From contig JALGQZ010000013.1 of NCBI GenBank assembly GCA_023105745.1, forward strand, positions 21,762,105 to 21,826,104: a stretch of 64,000 nucleotides of DNA. The letters run 5' to 3'. The notes under the pieces were generated by a model, which was given only the letters and a program-made list of their open reading frames with translations, made no database searches and was not told where the DNA came from. Numbering within the stretch: position 1 is the stretch's first letter; the number at the start of each line of letters is the position of its first letter. Positions 1 to 13,032 of the stretch are shown piece by piece. The position numbers and the translations under genes were made by a program. This DNA comes from Austropuccinia psidii. Its lineage: Eukaryota; Basidiomycota; Pucciniomycetes; Pucciniales; Sphaerophragmiaceae.

Positions 1-821
1 TTTCCATGTAAAAAAGCTATACACACCAAACCTTAACTTTTGATAAGTTTTTGATACCTTTAATGTGAAATTTTTATGCTTATTTAAGCTTTGGAAGTTT
101 ATAAGCCTTTATATCAACCTTGCATATTAGGATTTACCCTTTAGCAGCTTGAAATTCCCGTCTGAAGTGGGATAAAACCATTTTAAATTTCAACTTTAGG
201 TCAAAGTCTAATCCTAAAGCTTAAATAAGGTTGCAAATTATCCAATACAGGTGGTAAACTCTAATTGAATCCTTCCAGATCCAAAGTGTTGTGCACCCCA
301 GCTCTGTTTGGTGATTTTCCTTTGTCCCAAATCTCTATTTAAAGCCATACTATGGCCTTGAACCCTTTTATATGTAGCTTACACACAATTTACATTATTT
401 ATGGAAAATTCTTTGCCAATTAAGTAAATATACACAACACCTCAATTTTAACTAAAATTTTTGTATGTTTGCATAAGCCTTATGCAAATTAAATTTTAAA
501 TTTAAATAAGCTCAAATTTCACAATTTTTAAAAAAGGTTAAAAAGTTGTAACTTTACTGTGAGATTATTAAATATTTTAATAAAATAAGAAATAACCATT
601 TTTTGGTATAATACCCAAAGAGTCTACCCTAGGTTACTTTTGGTGTAGAATCCAAAAATGACATAATAATTATAGCTTTGTTTATGCAAAAAAAATGTAC
701 ACTTATTTTTTGTTATTTTTAATTATAAATCAAATTGATAAGTCTGTTTAAGACTAAATCAACTTCATCAAAAGTTATTTGTTTCCTTATGGGTATGTCA
801 TACATATCTCACGGGCTCACA
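1..821 (-). repeat. LTR-III, partial, reverse orientation
   Basis: Read on the minus strand this matches the first part of the LTR-III repeats at 15110, 19203 and 56323. Shared landmarks are the GGTTTGGTGTGTAT segment near base 40, the block around 'gattctacaccaaaag' (about 630-655) and the terminal TGTGAGCCCGTGAGATATG read backwards at 803-821. The repeat continues beyond the left window edge, so it cannot be told whether it is a solo LTR or belongs to a full element. A reading frame of about 70 codons at 735-956 only runs off the end of this LTR and is not a gene. Confidence 0.85.
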
Positions 822-3800
822 AATTTGGTTGAAGCAGGGTGTGCCTTAAGGATTTTCCGCTATATGTGGGGCAACATGCATAAAGATGACTTGAGGCTGC
901 AGAATCTTGTGGAGAAGGCAAAACCAAGGCCTTGGGTCAACTTTTTCATAAAATAGTAGATGTCCAGGCCAAAATGACCAGAGCGTCTTTGAAACATTTC
1001 TTACACAATTAACAGTGAGATAACACTTCAAAATTAGATGAATAAAACATCTTAGAAAAATACACTTTTTCCCTTTTTATTGATATTATTAGCTTATTTT
1101 CAAGTCATCATGGGGGGCCACACCATGATTTTTATCTGTCTTTATTTAGAATTTTAATCAATGGAGGACATATGACCAAACTTTCCAAGAACCCCCCTAA
1201 GTACAATGAAAAGGAATTTCTTTCATTTTCTATAAATACCTTTTCCTTAATGGCAATTTTTTGCAAAATTGAAACCAACCAATTGAGATATGAATTTGCA
1301 AAAGAGATGAATTCTAATTATTAACTGATTATTAGAATCATGAAGATTATTATAATAGAGCTTATAGATTATAAAATGAATTATTATAAGAATCTAGAAG
1401 TAGTGAGAAAGTGTAATGATATAATAGTTCATAAATCAGATATAAGAGTAATTATCCCATTAGTTATTATTAATAAAATAAGAAATTATGAGGATAATTA
1501 GTTGATTAAATAATTATAATAATAATTATTTGATTCAATACAATATTGATCTTTTTGTCCTTCTTGCTTAAAAATTTGATTAAAAATACAATAACCATTG
1601 ATGAGCTATATATGAATAATTCATCCATTGATTATATTGAACCAATGAGTTGAATATAATAATAATTGATAAACTCCATTAATTTATGATCAATCAATAA
1701 ATTAGTTATTAATAATCACAATTGAAAAAAATGTTTGTAATAATAACTAAAATTTAAATTAATTATTTCAAGTATGAAAAAAGAATGAATTTATTTATTT
1801 AAATAAGACATTAATAATTAAACAAAGCATTATCACAAGAAATAATTATCATAATGTAGATAAATTTATTGTATTATAAAGTTAAGTATAATAATATACA
1901 AGCCATTTATCAATTAAGATAGTCATAGAATGTTATTTATTGATAAAAATAATTAACAATTTGATCAATTTCAGAGATTTATTGATTAATAAAATATAAT
2001 GATAATTCATTCATTCACTATGATTAATCAGTCAAGTGATCATAATAAGAATATTTAAAATAATTCAATTAAAAAAATCAATTATAATTTCAAAAAATGA
2101 ATTGCTAATAACCATATTCAATGAAAAATGGATTCATAATTAATATATGACTAAAAATCAAATTAATGAATTTCTTTGCATAAAAAAAAGCATGAGAATA
2201 ATAAGCTTACATATACAATTAATTAATTCACCATAACAATAGTTGATAAAATCCATAATTCAATTATTGAATAATAAGCTCAATAATAATAATCAAAATT
2301 AAACAAATTAACATAGAAATAACTAAAATTTGACTTGTTTTTGTCAAAGATGAAAAAAGATGAAAATATTAATTAGCAATCGCAATACTTAGCGATTTGA
2401 TCAATTGAAGAGGTTAATTAATAAATTAAATATTAGAATTATTAATTCATTCACTATGATTAGTTAGTCAGTTAATAGTAATAATAAGAATAGATGAATG
2501 AATTATATCCAAAATTACCAAATTAATTATAATACCAATGAATGAAACATAAATAACCATACGTAATAGTTAAAATTGAGTTATAATGAGTAAATGACTA
2601 ATAATTAACTCAATAAAGTATTTCGTATCAAAGATAATCAATTAATCATAAGTATACTCAAACAATGAACTATAGTTATTATGGGGAAATCCCTCATAGA
2701 ATAATGAAGAGAATAATTAATTGATGGAAAAAAAGTTCAATTAATATAAATGGGCTCAGTAAAATTTCCTCAATCCATTAGTTGAAATATAATAATTTTC
2801 ATCTCAAAAGAATTTCTTTATTATGGTTGAAGTAATTATCCTTTTTTGAATCATAATTAATTAACTCATGTAATAAATAATGTTTTATTCTGAAATCCAA
2901 GATGTTGTTTTCTTCATACGAGAGCTTTAAAATGATGACAGATATGGTAAAATAATTGCCAACATAAGTTTCCTGAGCTTATGATAGTAGCTATAGCTAT
3001 GTTATTTTCATGGTCATTTGAATGACACAACCTCGATGTTTTGGATGTTTATTCACTTCGAAGCTATTATTTGTAAAGATATTTTTGGCACAAATTGTTG
3101 TTTTTAAGCTCTAATTACCCTAAATGTACCCTAATATCACTGAATAGTGATATTAATTTTTTTCTATTATATAAGATTCATACAAAATGATTATATTAAT
3201 AGTCATAAAGAGTATTGATGATTTTGAATGTCACTATATAATAAGTATATTTTTATTTATAAACAATCAATAAATAAGAAATTATTACCACATGAAATAG
3301 AAATGAAAGTGTTTTTCCAAGAAATTCAACATAATATCAATTAAAACCTCAATATTCATCTAAACTGAATTCAAAATTTGTCTCGCAAGATTCAACTGAA
3401 CTGAATCTGAAAGTGTTCTTTGAATATTTGGAAATTCAAAAATTCAATTTAAAATATTTGAAGGGAACTCAAATTCTATTACCAATTTTTTGGGGGGTTT
3501 AAAATTCAATATTGAATATTTTAGGAAAATTAGAATTCAAAAGATCCTCTGAAAGCTATTCATGTTTTATATGCTTCAATTAAATATATCTATATTTCAT
3601 ATTAAAAATTCTTTGGGATTTCTCTCACCTAATTATCCATGAAGTAAGATATCATTTGATTTCGTAATCAGGAGTGTCAAACTGAAGTCTTTCAAAAAGG
3701 AATAAATTAAGCTTCAAAATCATATTTTCATTGGAGATAGCTTATGATTTATAGATATTAAAGAGTTATTTAATTCCCTGAATTTATTTTGTAATTAATC

Positions 3801-6799
3801 TATTCTTTACTTGATGTTATTTATACACTTTTTAGGTATATTCTCAAATAATCTGAGATAAAGTGATACAGCTATAGTAACTACCAAGCTAAAAGTTCTT
3901 TTTAGTGTGTCTTTTATTTTGATAATTTGTCAATATTTAAAATCATCCTAGCTTACCCCTACCCCAATTTATGAAATCTCACAGCTACTTGAATCTTTTT
4001 AATCAAAAAAAATCAAATTTAAATAATAATTCCTCTTTGAACTCAATTTTTTTACGTATATTTTAAATCAAAATAAAAGGAAGAAAACTTAGGCTTATTA
4101 AGAATGTTAAGGTAGCCCTATTTTTTGCTATTTAGAATTATTGGTTCTCAATTTGTGAAGAAAAATATATTAATATTAATATATATCAATCAATATATTA
4201 ACAGAAGATTGGAGTTTTTGTTGGTATATATTTATCAAATTTTAATCTTAAAGAAAATTGTGATAAGCTATAATAATTTTAGAATATTGTTAAATTGGAA
4301 TTTCAAATAGCTTTGTTAGATTTCGTATTTTATTTATTTTTTAATTCCTATCTCAAATAAAAATTAATAATTATTTTTTACCTCAGCTCCTTTCATTCTT
4401 GTATATATCAAACTCAGTTTTTTATCTGCTTTTAATTTATCTATTAGTTTCTCTTACCTTTTTGTCTTCCTTAAGTATTGATTCTATACACTTCATACTT
4501 TGTTCCTTAAATGGGAAAAAAGTTGCTGTTAATTTAATTGAGGATATGATTTTGAGCTAAAAAATCAGATAAATAAATTTTATTGTAGAATCTGATACAA
4601 ATCAACTAAATCTATTGTTTTAATTTACAAAAATTTCAAACTATTTCTTTTGAATTATTCATATATCATATTAAGCTTTGCTATATAAATAATTTTTAGC
4701 TTCAAGATACGAGTAGGGCTCTCTTATTATAATCAATTTAATACCTTCAAAGCTATATAAGAATTAATTTATTTTACATGGAAAAGTTACTATCAATTTT
4801 GACTTTGAGTTTCATTAGTTTTTTAACTTCTTTTGTCTTATTCATTATATATTTAATCATTCCAGGGAATTTCAGAAAATTATCAATGAGCTGATAGATA
4901 AATCAAATGATTAATTGTATTCCTGCAAGAAGCATTGGATATTTCTTCAATTAAACTTTTGATATATAGGGGAACTTTAACAGATGTACTACTGAATATA
5001 AGAAATCTTGATTGAATTTTTGCAGAACTTAAAGCTGAAAATGAATCCATTGCTTTTTATGAATTTATCGCTTTCAAACTTCGAGAAAAAATGAATAATT
5101 TAGCTTGATTACTTTTTTGAATTCTTAAAATTAGTGCAACAGCCTTTTCTGGTAATAATAGTGTGATTTATAATAGCTCAGACTCTTGGTAGCAAAAAAG
5201 AGAATTAAAAACTGGGAAGACAAGGGTAGGACCTACCTACAGGTCAGTTAAATTTCCATTTTTTATATCTCCGAGCTAAATTGGAACTATTTTTATGTTT
5301 AGCTGCAAGCTAACTTCATTTGAAGTTTCATTCTGTCTGAAAAGTGATTCAGTATTAACTGTGAGTATATCAAATTCAATTTTGAAGTCAATTTAGATTT
5401 ATTTCAAAAACTAACTGGTACTTCAATGAAAAGGTAATTTGATGAATAAATAACCTCATACTGGTTTTTATGAATATCTTCTTTGTTTTGAGCATGTTAT
5501 ATCTCAGTATTTATTTTGATTTCTATTTAAATTTCTTTTTTCAGAGATTGAATGAAATACCCTACTACTTTGTAGGAATTAATCCAATATTGTGAGAAAA
5601 ATAATTTCATTTTCAAAGATTTTTCAGAATGCTGAACTCTTGTGTGGATGAGATCATTTATGCACAAAGATAATTACACCATTGCAATAAATCAGTAGTC
5701 CTATATTGTTTCAAATATAAGGTGTGGATAGGAAGCATTAATTGGAAGTCAAGTACTTTTCCTGTCCTCAATATTTGTATAAGGTAAAAATTTATAAGTT
5801 TAAAGAGAAAACAAACCAAAATTATTGTTTTTCACTTTTTTGGTATAGAAAAATGATATTATAAATTTTTATTGTTTTAACAAAAATGAAACCTTATGAA
5901 AAAAATACTCTACAAGGGATATTGATGGCTACAAAAGAAATTCCTTCTAGAGAAATTTTAATTGGAATGAATTGAGAAAAGGACTTCAGGAAATTAATGT
6001 GAGAAAATATTCTCTAAAAAGATCTTTAAAGGGAAAACACACTCCAAAGTGACCAGAGTGAATTTGGAAACAATGTAACAAAGCTAACAGCAATTGAAGC
6101 TGCTTTAATTCACTTTTAGGCTAATTCAAGGGTAAAAACTATCATGATTATCTTTTAAAGTATTAAAAATTTGAAATGATTCAAAAAATTGTGGCTGAAA
6201 TCTTTTATTGATTGGTTTAACAGTGTTTAAACTCATATTAAAAGGAAATAATTTTAACATTAAGAGAAAAGTGGGGCAAAGAAGACAATCTTTTATAGCC
6301 ACCAATTCCCTTGCTCCAAAAGCATAATTTTTTTCTAATCAGTCATAAGAAACACACTGACAGCAGAAAGCTCAATTATGGCATCATTGAATCCCTTTTC
6401 AACCAAAAAAAGGGCTGGTTTTAGCCACTTCAGTGTTTTAAACCAGCCATTGCTATAGTAATACTTGGTTTATAGACCTTGAAACACATCATAGTTTTTT
6501 TAAGAGACCTTAGAAACATTTAAAGATAATTTCACTAAGTTCTTTTTAGCTTAAGGGTAGTTTTACCCTCTTTGAAATACCCAAAACTGCCACAGTTGGT
6601 ATAACCCTCATCATCAATTGAGTCACAGACCCTTTTAATAAACTCCTGGCCAAGGGTGATGAGCTTTTGCATGAATTTTGACATCCCATGCCTTTAAGAA
6701 AGGAATTTGGGGGAGTCTGGAAATTTTGGAACCAAAATTCCTTCACCCAAAAAATTCAATCTTTCCAATTCAGTCACTTTTTTAATTCCTCATCATGAA
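822..6799. other. AT-rich intergenic DNA, no gene recognised
   Basis: About 6 kb of strongly AT-rich sequence. The few open frames are under 70 codons and show no family motifs. The stretch 1300-2900 is almost pure A/T with a degenerate internal duplication listed separately. A 7-bp inverted repeat (ATCATGG...CCATGAT, 9-base loop) lies near 1108-1130. I found no splice-supported coding segment, RNA gene or TE domain. It may be very old, decayed transposon sequence. Confidence 0.5.
1640..2491. repeat. Degenerate direct duplication in AT-rich DNA
   Basis: Two blocks resemble each other in order. Copy 1 (about 1640-2052) holds 'aattgataaactcca', then 'tgatcaatttcagag', then 'attcattcactatgatta'. 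Copy 2 (about 2225-2491) holds 'agttgataaaatcca', then 'tgatcaattgaagag', then the same 'attcattcactatgatta' motif and a run ending in 'ataataagaat'. Spacing differs between anchors (about 580 and 440 bp), so indels have accumulated. No coding capacity is seen. Confidence 0.4.
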
Positions 6800-7444
6800 T
6801 TATACTGAAAGCTTACATATTTAAATCAATCAAAAAGCTAAAGTACACAACTGTAAGTATTAATTCCACATATGTAAGCTCAAGTTCACTTATGTCATAC
6901 AAGTGCACATTTTGACATTTCAATGGAAAATACTTCAATTCTTCATAGCTTCTAAGTTACACACCACACCTAAATTTTAACACAATAATTGATGGTTAAC
7001 ACCACATTTGGTGTTAATTAAGTTGGAATTTTCCAATTTTTATAGAAAAAGATACTAAAAAATCCATTTAAGCTTATTTAAAGTTGAGTCACAGAATTTG
7101 CATCCAGAGGTAACCCACATTATTTTTTATGGGGAATTCAATGGTGAAATAATTTTCATTTTTTGAGTTATTGGAAAAAGAGCTATAATTATCTTTGTTA
7201 GATTTTTGCAAAAGGGTATTTTCATCTTAATATATTCAATAAAAGTTTATTTTTACTTTTTATTTCATGCAAAAACACTTTCTTACAATTTTTAGTTTCA
7301 ATTTAAATTACTTGTTAAATTTCTATTATAGATTTTATATTTACATTTATTTATTTTTATTTAAAAGAAAGTTTTATTTTTAGTTATAAATCAATTGATT
7401 TTTTGTGGTCTTTTGGGCATATTAAAATACCTTCAAGGCTCACA
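6800..7444 (-). repeat. Diverged LTR-like terminus, reverse
   Basis: The end of this stretch reads 'ttttgtggtcttttgggcat' then 'cttcaaggctcaca'. On the minus strand this is a TGTGAGCCTTGAAGG-type LTR start followed by a CCACAAAA block, as in the three LTR families of this window. Upstream, 'tacacaccacacctaaat' at about 6959 resembles the LTR-III segment 'tacaccacacctcaat'. The other end cannot be placed by eye. This is either an old LTR-III relative or a fourth related family. Confidence 0.35.
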
Positions 7445-8783
7445 TTCAAGCTCCTCAGGGCCTGTGGGGCTCTAATTTCATACAAATGCACATAATGAAG
7501 CCTTAGAAATCTATTTCAGGTATTTAAGAAATACTTTTGAGAACCAGAAAATCCTGGATATTTGATTGGGAACAAATTTGCATAATTAAAGCTGTAAAGT
7601 GATTTGAAGTATATTTCCCCATCTTTGGAGCTGTAAGTTGTGTCTATGTAGCTGTTGATAATATCATTATTAATAAACAGTTGTATTCCTTTGACTCAAA
7701 ACTGGAGAACAAGCATAACAGCCAAGATACCATAAACCAATAGTAGAGAAAAATGCCATTAAAGAGTGACCTGAGCCAAAAAAGCTCATATAGAGTATCA
7801 AAAGAAAGAGGAAATTCACCTCTTTTCAAAGATACAACTCCCATAAATATAGGGCAAGGAATGACATAGTTATTCCAGCTCAAAGAAAGAACTGAGCAGA
7901 AAATTTAATCTTCACCTCTAATCTAAAATCCAGAGGAAGAATAACCCCATCAAATTGGTGTTCCAATTGAATCTCTCAATCAGGGATATCTAATGGTACT
8001 ATCAAAATTTAGTGAGCATCAAAACTACAGAGGTTATGGCAGGTAAAAATAAGCCAAAAAAGGGTGAAAAAATATTCACCTCTAATCTCACTTCCACAGT
8101 TTTAGTGTAAGATACCTATAATGGGGTTTGTTTGGGAAGGGAACAAGCAGGTCGCTCTGCTGATTCCATCCATTTTCTCATAACACATCTAGGAAAGATC
8201 TATTGAGCAAAAAAGATCAATACAGGATTCATAATAAATCCAAAAATTGATAATAGAATTTAGAGTTGGTATAACCTTTCCCTATTTAATGCTAGCTATA
8301 CCAGATGAGTAGCTATTGTGTAGAGCACAACAAGGGCTACAAAGGTAGCCACTTTTGTGATCCCAATCTTCAAAACTCACAATGATACTCAGGTTTCAAA
8401 ATTGTAATCCCACATTAGCCAGTATGGGATCTCACTGTGGGACAGCTGTCCATAAAATTGAATTAATGGCTAATCAATTGAATTAAATGGTTTTTATTCT
8501 TTAATTCCTTATAACACAGCAATTAGGAGTAATACAGGAATGTTATGTACAGCTTCTGATGCATAAAAAGAACCACCAGAACACACCTGTAAATTCCATT
8601 GGTGAAATGTTTCACCCTGTATAGGGTAAAAATGACAGATTTTGGTTCTAAAACTACACTTCCACCCAATACCAGTTGGTATTGAGTGTATAGAACCACA
8701 AATCAGCCCAAAGTAGTGATAATTTTCATTCTGTGGTTGTGTGCAGAGGTAAGAAACCTCACACTACCCCAGAGCAAGATAAA
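7445..8783. other. Unassigned intergenic DNA left of element E
   Basis: Apart from the 60-bp LTR-II end fragment at 7632-7690, I see no gene or element here. The longest frame (79 codons, minus, 7644-7883) overlaps that LTR scrap and has no recognisable domain. Base composition is milder than in 1300-2900. Confidence 0.4.
7632..7690 (-). repeat. Short LTR-II end fragment, reverse
   Basis: The bases beginning TGTAAGTTGTGTCTATG and continuing through 'ctgttgataatatcattatt' match, at roughly four positions in five, the reverse complement of the 3' end of the LTR-II repeats (33220-33280, 54520-54581). Similarity stops after about 60 bp, so this is a truncated or eroded copy. Confidence 0.55.
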
Positions 8784-9450
8784 AGGAGTGTGAGCCTGTG
8801 AGATATGCATGACATACCAATAAGGCCACAAATAGCTTTTTTAACTCTTGTTAAGTCTTAAGAGGACTTATAAATTGATTTCAAAACAAAAAATAACAAA
8901 AAATAAGTAGAACTTTATTTTAAATATGAAAATTTATAATTATTATGTCCGTTTTGGATTCTACACCAAAAGTAACCTAGGGTAAACACATGAGGGGTTA
9001 TACCCAAAAATGGACATTTCCTATGCTATCAGAATATCAAGGAATCTCAAAATACAGCTTAAGCCTTTTTTTGAATTTTTTAAACTTGTTAAATTCAACC
9101 TTAAATAAGCTCAAATTTAAATTTGCATAAGGTTTATGCAAACCTACCAAAATTTCAGTTAAAATTGAGGTGTTGTGTATATTTACTGAATTGGCTAATG
9201 ATTTTCCATACAGAATTCAAACCCTGTGTGAGCTGAATTCAAAGTGGTACAAGGCCATAGTATAGCTTTCAATAAATAAAAGGCAAAAAACCATTCATAA
9301 AGGTGAGACAAAGGGAAAAGACCAGATACAGCTAGGGTACCCAACCTTTGGGATTTTCAAGGACTAAATTAATTTTTTCCACCTGTATTGAAGTGTTTTC
9401 AACCTTATTGAAAGTTTAAGATGAGAATTTGATCAAACATCAAAGCTTAC

Positions 9451-10811
9451 ACTAGTTTTATCCCAATTTGGACAGGAGTTACAAGCTACCAAAGGGTGAA
9501 TCCCAATATGAAAGCTTGTAATCAGAATTTAATAACTGTCAAATCTTAATTAAGCTTAAAAAATTAAATAAGCATAAACGTTAAGTTGATATGTGTTAAA
9601 ACCTTATCAAAATTTAAGTTTTGGTGTGTATTTCTCTTTTATGTGAAAAAATAGAAATAACTTTAAAAATTCATTTAAAGTCCAATTCTTAATGAATTTG
9701 CTTGAAAGTTACACACAGCTCAAAATCTACTGCTATCTGTGTATTTATTAGTTTGAAGTATAATTTTTCAACAGGTGTAATTTTCAATTAGCCTTGAAAT
9801 TAACATTTTGATTGATACTTAAAGAAAATTAAGATATCTTTGAAAATTGATCAAATTTCCAGTTTAAGAGATTTCTGCTTAAAAATTTATTTTCAAGTTA
9901 TTCATGTGATTAAATTTAATATAAATAAGAAATATTTTTATTTAAACAGAAAATAATTAATCCAAAAGAGGACTAAAGCTACTTGGAGTTAAGAATAATC
10001 CTGGTAACTTTGAAGTGTAATTAAAAATAAGTTACCTCAAGCTAAGAACATTATTTTTATGCATGGTTTTTTCAGTTTTTACCTGAAGATGCCCTCTATA
10101 TTCATTAATGAGAGCTGCTCTGCAGGCATAAAAAGAGCCTACACATCACTGTTTTTCGCAACAACCAATCCTCATTTCAATCAATTAGACATTTTAAACA
10201 AGTAATATTTTATTAATTATAAAATCTTATTATTAAAGTAATTTCTTAATTCTTTTATTCTTTATTAATCTTAAATTAAAGAATTGAAAGAATAGAAACA
10301 GAATATTGTTTTAGCTACCAATAATATATTTTATTATATAAAATTGTTCTCTTCAAATAGCTCTTAAAGTTGCAAATTCCTGTAAAAAAAATTAAATCTT
10401 ATTTTTCAGAAGAAAAGCTGTTTTCTCTTTCATAATATTGATTTTTGGTGTGTTCTTAACTTAGAAATATTACTCAAAATAATGACAGTTTTTGTTTGAC
10501 TTGTTGTATTAAATAAATATTAGAAGTAAGTCTCTGTAAAGTTCTATCTCTTTTTCCTCTATTATTGGTTTTGTATATAAAATTTTCCTAAAATAATTAT
10601 CTCTGAAAAATGTTTGTGATAATTTATTTTATTAATAATATCTAGATATCATTTATAACTGGATAAATATCATTGTTTTCCACATGTAAATGTCTCATTG
10701 AAAGCTTTACACTTATCATTTTTATAATTGTCAGTAACTATAAAAATTATAGAATAATCATAGTTTATTATAATTATTAAGATTTTTATTATTATTAAAT
10801 TATTTAATAAT
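9451..10811 (+). repeat. First copy of the 1.36-kb tandem duplication in the LTR
   Basis: It begins ACTAGTTTTATCCCAATTTG and ends ...TTATTTAATAAT. The same series of landmarks recurs in the next unit: the 'tatcccaattt' block, 'ggtttggtgtgtatttct', 'gccctctatat', 'gagctgct' and the 'aataattat' tail. The junction with the second copy is a direct join at AATAAT/ACTGGC. Confidence 0.75.
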
Positions 10812-12187
10812 ACTGGCTTTATCCCAATTTGAATAGGAATCTCAAGCTTCCAAAGGGTAAATCCCAATATTAAACCTTGAAATCAAGATTTCAAGAACTG
10901 TAGAGGCTTAATTAAGATCCAAAGGCTTAAATAAGTGTAAAAATTCAAAGTTACAAGTATCAAAACCTTATAAAAAGTTAAGGTTTGGTGTGTATTTCTA
11001 TTTTACATGGAAAAATGGCAATAATTTCAAAAATTCATTAAACATCTGATTCTTAATGGATTTGCTTGAAATTTTCACAAAGCCTACAAATGAGAGTTAT
11101 CTGCCTCTAAATCAAATTTTAAGTAGGTTTTTTAAACAGGTTCAATTTCTAATTGGCCTTGAAATTAACAATTTTTATTCTTATTAAATAAAATTAAGAT
11201 TTCTTTAAAAATTTGTTAAAAATTCAGTTCAAGGGATTTCTTCTTAAAGCTTTTTTGTTAAGTTTCTCATGTGATTAAATTTGATATAAGTAAGCTTATT
11301 ACAAATTTAAATGTGAAATAATTAATCCAAAAGAGGATTAAGGTTACTGGGAGTTAAGAATAACACTGATAACTTTAGATTGGAATGAAAAATAGGCTAC
11401 CTTAAGTTAAGAACCTTATCTTTAAGCATGGTTTTGAAGTTTCTGACCTGAGAATGCCCTCTATATCCCTTATGAATCATGACAGCTGCTTTGTAGGCAA
11501 AAAAAGAGCCTTTAAATCACTTTTTTTTCCAATGAAAAATGGTCATTCCAATCATATTAGACATTTAAACAGGTAAAGGTTTATTAAATATAAGATATTA
11601 TCATTAAGATTCATTATTCAGTATTTTATTCCTTATTAATTTTGAATTAAATGATTTAAATCCTAGAATTCAGATTATTGTTGTAATTTTCAATAATAAA
11701 TTTTATCTTATGAAATTATTTTCTTAAATATCTTCCAAAATCCACGATTCATATTAAAGGCTCTTAAACTCAATTTTTCATCATAAAAATTTGTTTTATA
11801 TTTTAAAATATTTGTTTTTACCATATTTTTAGCTTATAAATATTATTTAATACTATAAACGTCGTTTTTTGACTTATTGTATTAGATAAATATTTTGATC
11901 AAGTTTTCTTCAAACCTCTATTTATTTTTTGTCTATTATTTTTTTTATTATATAGAATTTTTTTTCTCTAATAATTATCTCTGCACATTGTGTGTGATAT
12001 TTCCTTTATAAATAATATTTATACTATTTGTAAGTGGATTAATATTATTATTGTCAAAGTATAATTTTCTCATTAAGAGCTTTACACATTCTCATCATTA
12101 TAACTATCAGTGACTATAATAATAATAGAGTAATTATGATTTATTATAATTAGTAAGATTAATTCTTATTAAATTGTTTAATAATAA
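10812..12187 (+). repeat. Second copy of the 1.36-kb tandem duplication in the LTR
   Basis: It begins ACTGGCTTTATCCCAATTTG, homologous to 9451, and reaches the point homologous to 10811 at about 12187. The LTR then continues to its normal 3' end. The two units have clearly drifted apart (many scattered substitutions), so the duplication is not recent. Confidence 0.75.
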
Positions 12188-12331
12188 TCAAATCTTTTTT
12201 TATAGTTATTTTTAATAATTATGATAACTTGTGTTTATAATATATAATTCAATTATATTTTCTACTGGAGCCAAAAATAGTACTCCTTATATTTGTTACT
12301 ATTATCAGTATTATCATAGAAAAACCTTACA

Positions 12332-12352
12332 TTTGGGGGACCTGCCATGATT
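12332..12352 (+). promoter_or_regulatory. Primer-binding region of element E
   Basis: TTTGGGGGACCTGCCATGAT directly follows the LTR end. Elements A, B and D have TTTGGGGGCCTGGCC-like sequence at the same place, so it is a conserved functional site. I cannot name the priming tRNA from the sequence, and self-priming is also possible. Confidence 0.6.
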
Positions 12353-12866
12353 TTAACACATTTTGGGGACATAAATCATATTCTAGAGCTTATGTTACTG
12401 TTTTCTGGCAAAAATCTGCCATATTTACTTTCATTTGGGCTTTTTTTGGGACTTATCCCTTCCAAATAATCTTTATAAGATTAATAAGGTTAGTCTTTTT
12501 TAGTAATAATCTTTGAAAAAAATATACTATTGATTTATTTGTGATAAATTTATATTTTTTAACTAATGGCTTTTCAAATCACAGACTTGAAAATTATTCT
12601 TTGAATTATTCTAGTATAAAGTGAATTATAATATAATTTTGATTATTAACTTATTAATTGCATAATTTTTATTTCTTGAAAAAAAATCAAAAAGTTAAAA
12701 ATCTTTACTTCACAATATTTTTCTTTACTCTTTAGACAAATTTCTTCATTTTTGACACAATTTGTCATAAATTACATTAAAGCAACCTTATTCAATATTC
12801 TTAGTTAACAAGTTATCTTTATTATTATTTCTTAATAAAATAACTCATATTTTATTTTTTCTCTAG

Positions 12867-12973
12867 TGTGATACAGAATAGAAAGCGTTTCTGACTCTAG
12901 TATCTCAGAGTCAAGCATTGAAATTCAAACCAAAACAGTACCAAGGGGTTTATATAAAAAAAGAATCCTTTGA
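12867..12973 (+). other. Conserved short leader frame of element E
   Basis: Directly after TTTTTCTCTAG (acceptor-like, AG at 12865-12866) a frame runs TAC AGA ATA GAA... to a stop at 12971. It encodes an acidic Ser/Glu-rich peptide with SSISESSIEIQ and VPRG. Element D at the same place encodes SPESEDSIEVQ and SPRG, and element B SEDSIEV and KRG. The phase relative to the acceptor is the same in A, B, D and E. In this copy the first codon after the acceptor is a stop (TGA). Role unknown: an upstream ORF or a spliced first coding exon. Confidence 0.45.
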
Positions 12974-13032
12974 AAGTCAAGCAGATGAAGTAAATCCATC
13001 TCTTAATTCAATTTTCTCTAAATTGACGTGAG

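Larger units (their letters stand above)
8789..12331 (+). repeat. 5' LTR of element E, enlarged by an internal duplication
   Basis: It starts TGTGAGCCTGTGAGATATGC and ends ...AAAAACCTTACA. Other LTR-III copies here are about 2.14-2.18 kb, but this one is 3543 bp because a 1.36-kb internal segment occurs twice. Typical LTR-III landmarks are present: 'gattctacaccaaaagtaac' near 8954, the 'tatcccaatttgga' block, 'gccctctatattcatt', and an AT-rich tail ending in 'ttaccatta'-type runs before the terminus. Confidence 0.88.

Noticed and set aside
735..956. 73-codon plus-strand frame at the left edge
   Set aside because: Its first third is reversed LTR-III sequence; the rest (822-956) matches nothing I know and has no start of its own.
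1108..1130. Small palindrome ATCATGG...CCATGAT as a regulatory hairpin
   Set aside because: A 7-bp stem is expected by chance in 64 kb and there is no gene next to it.
6546..6746. 66-codon minus-strand frame in the AT-rich region
   Set aside because: No motif, no neighbouring exon signals and ordinary length for chance.
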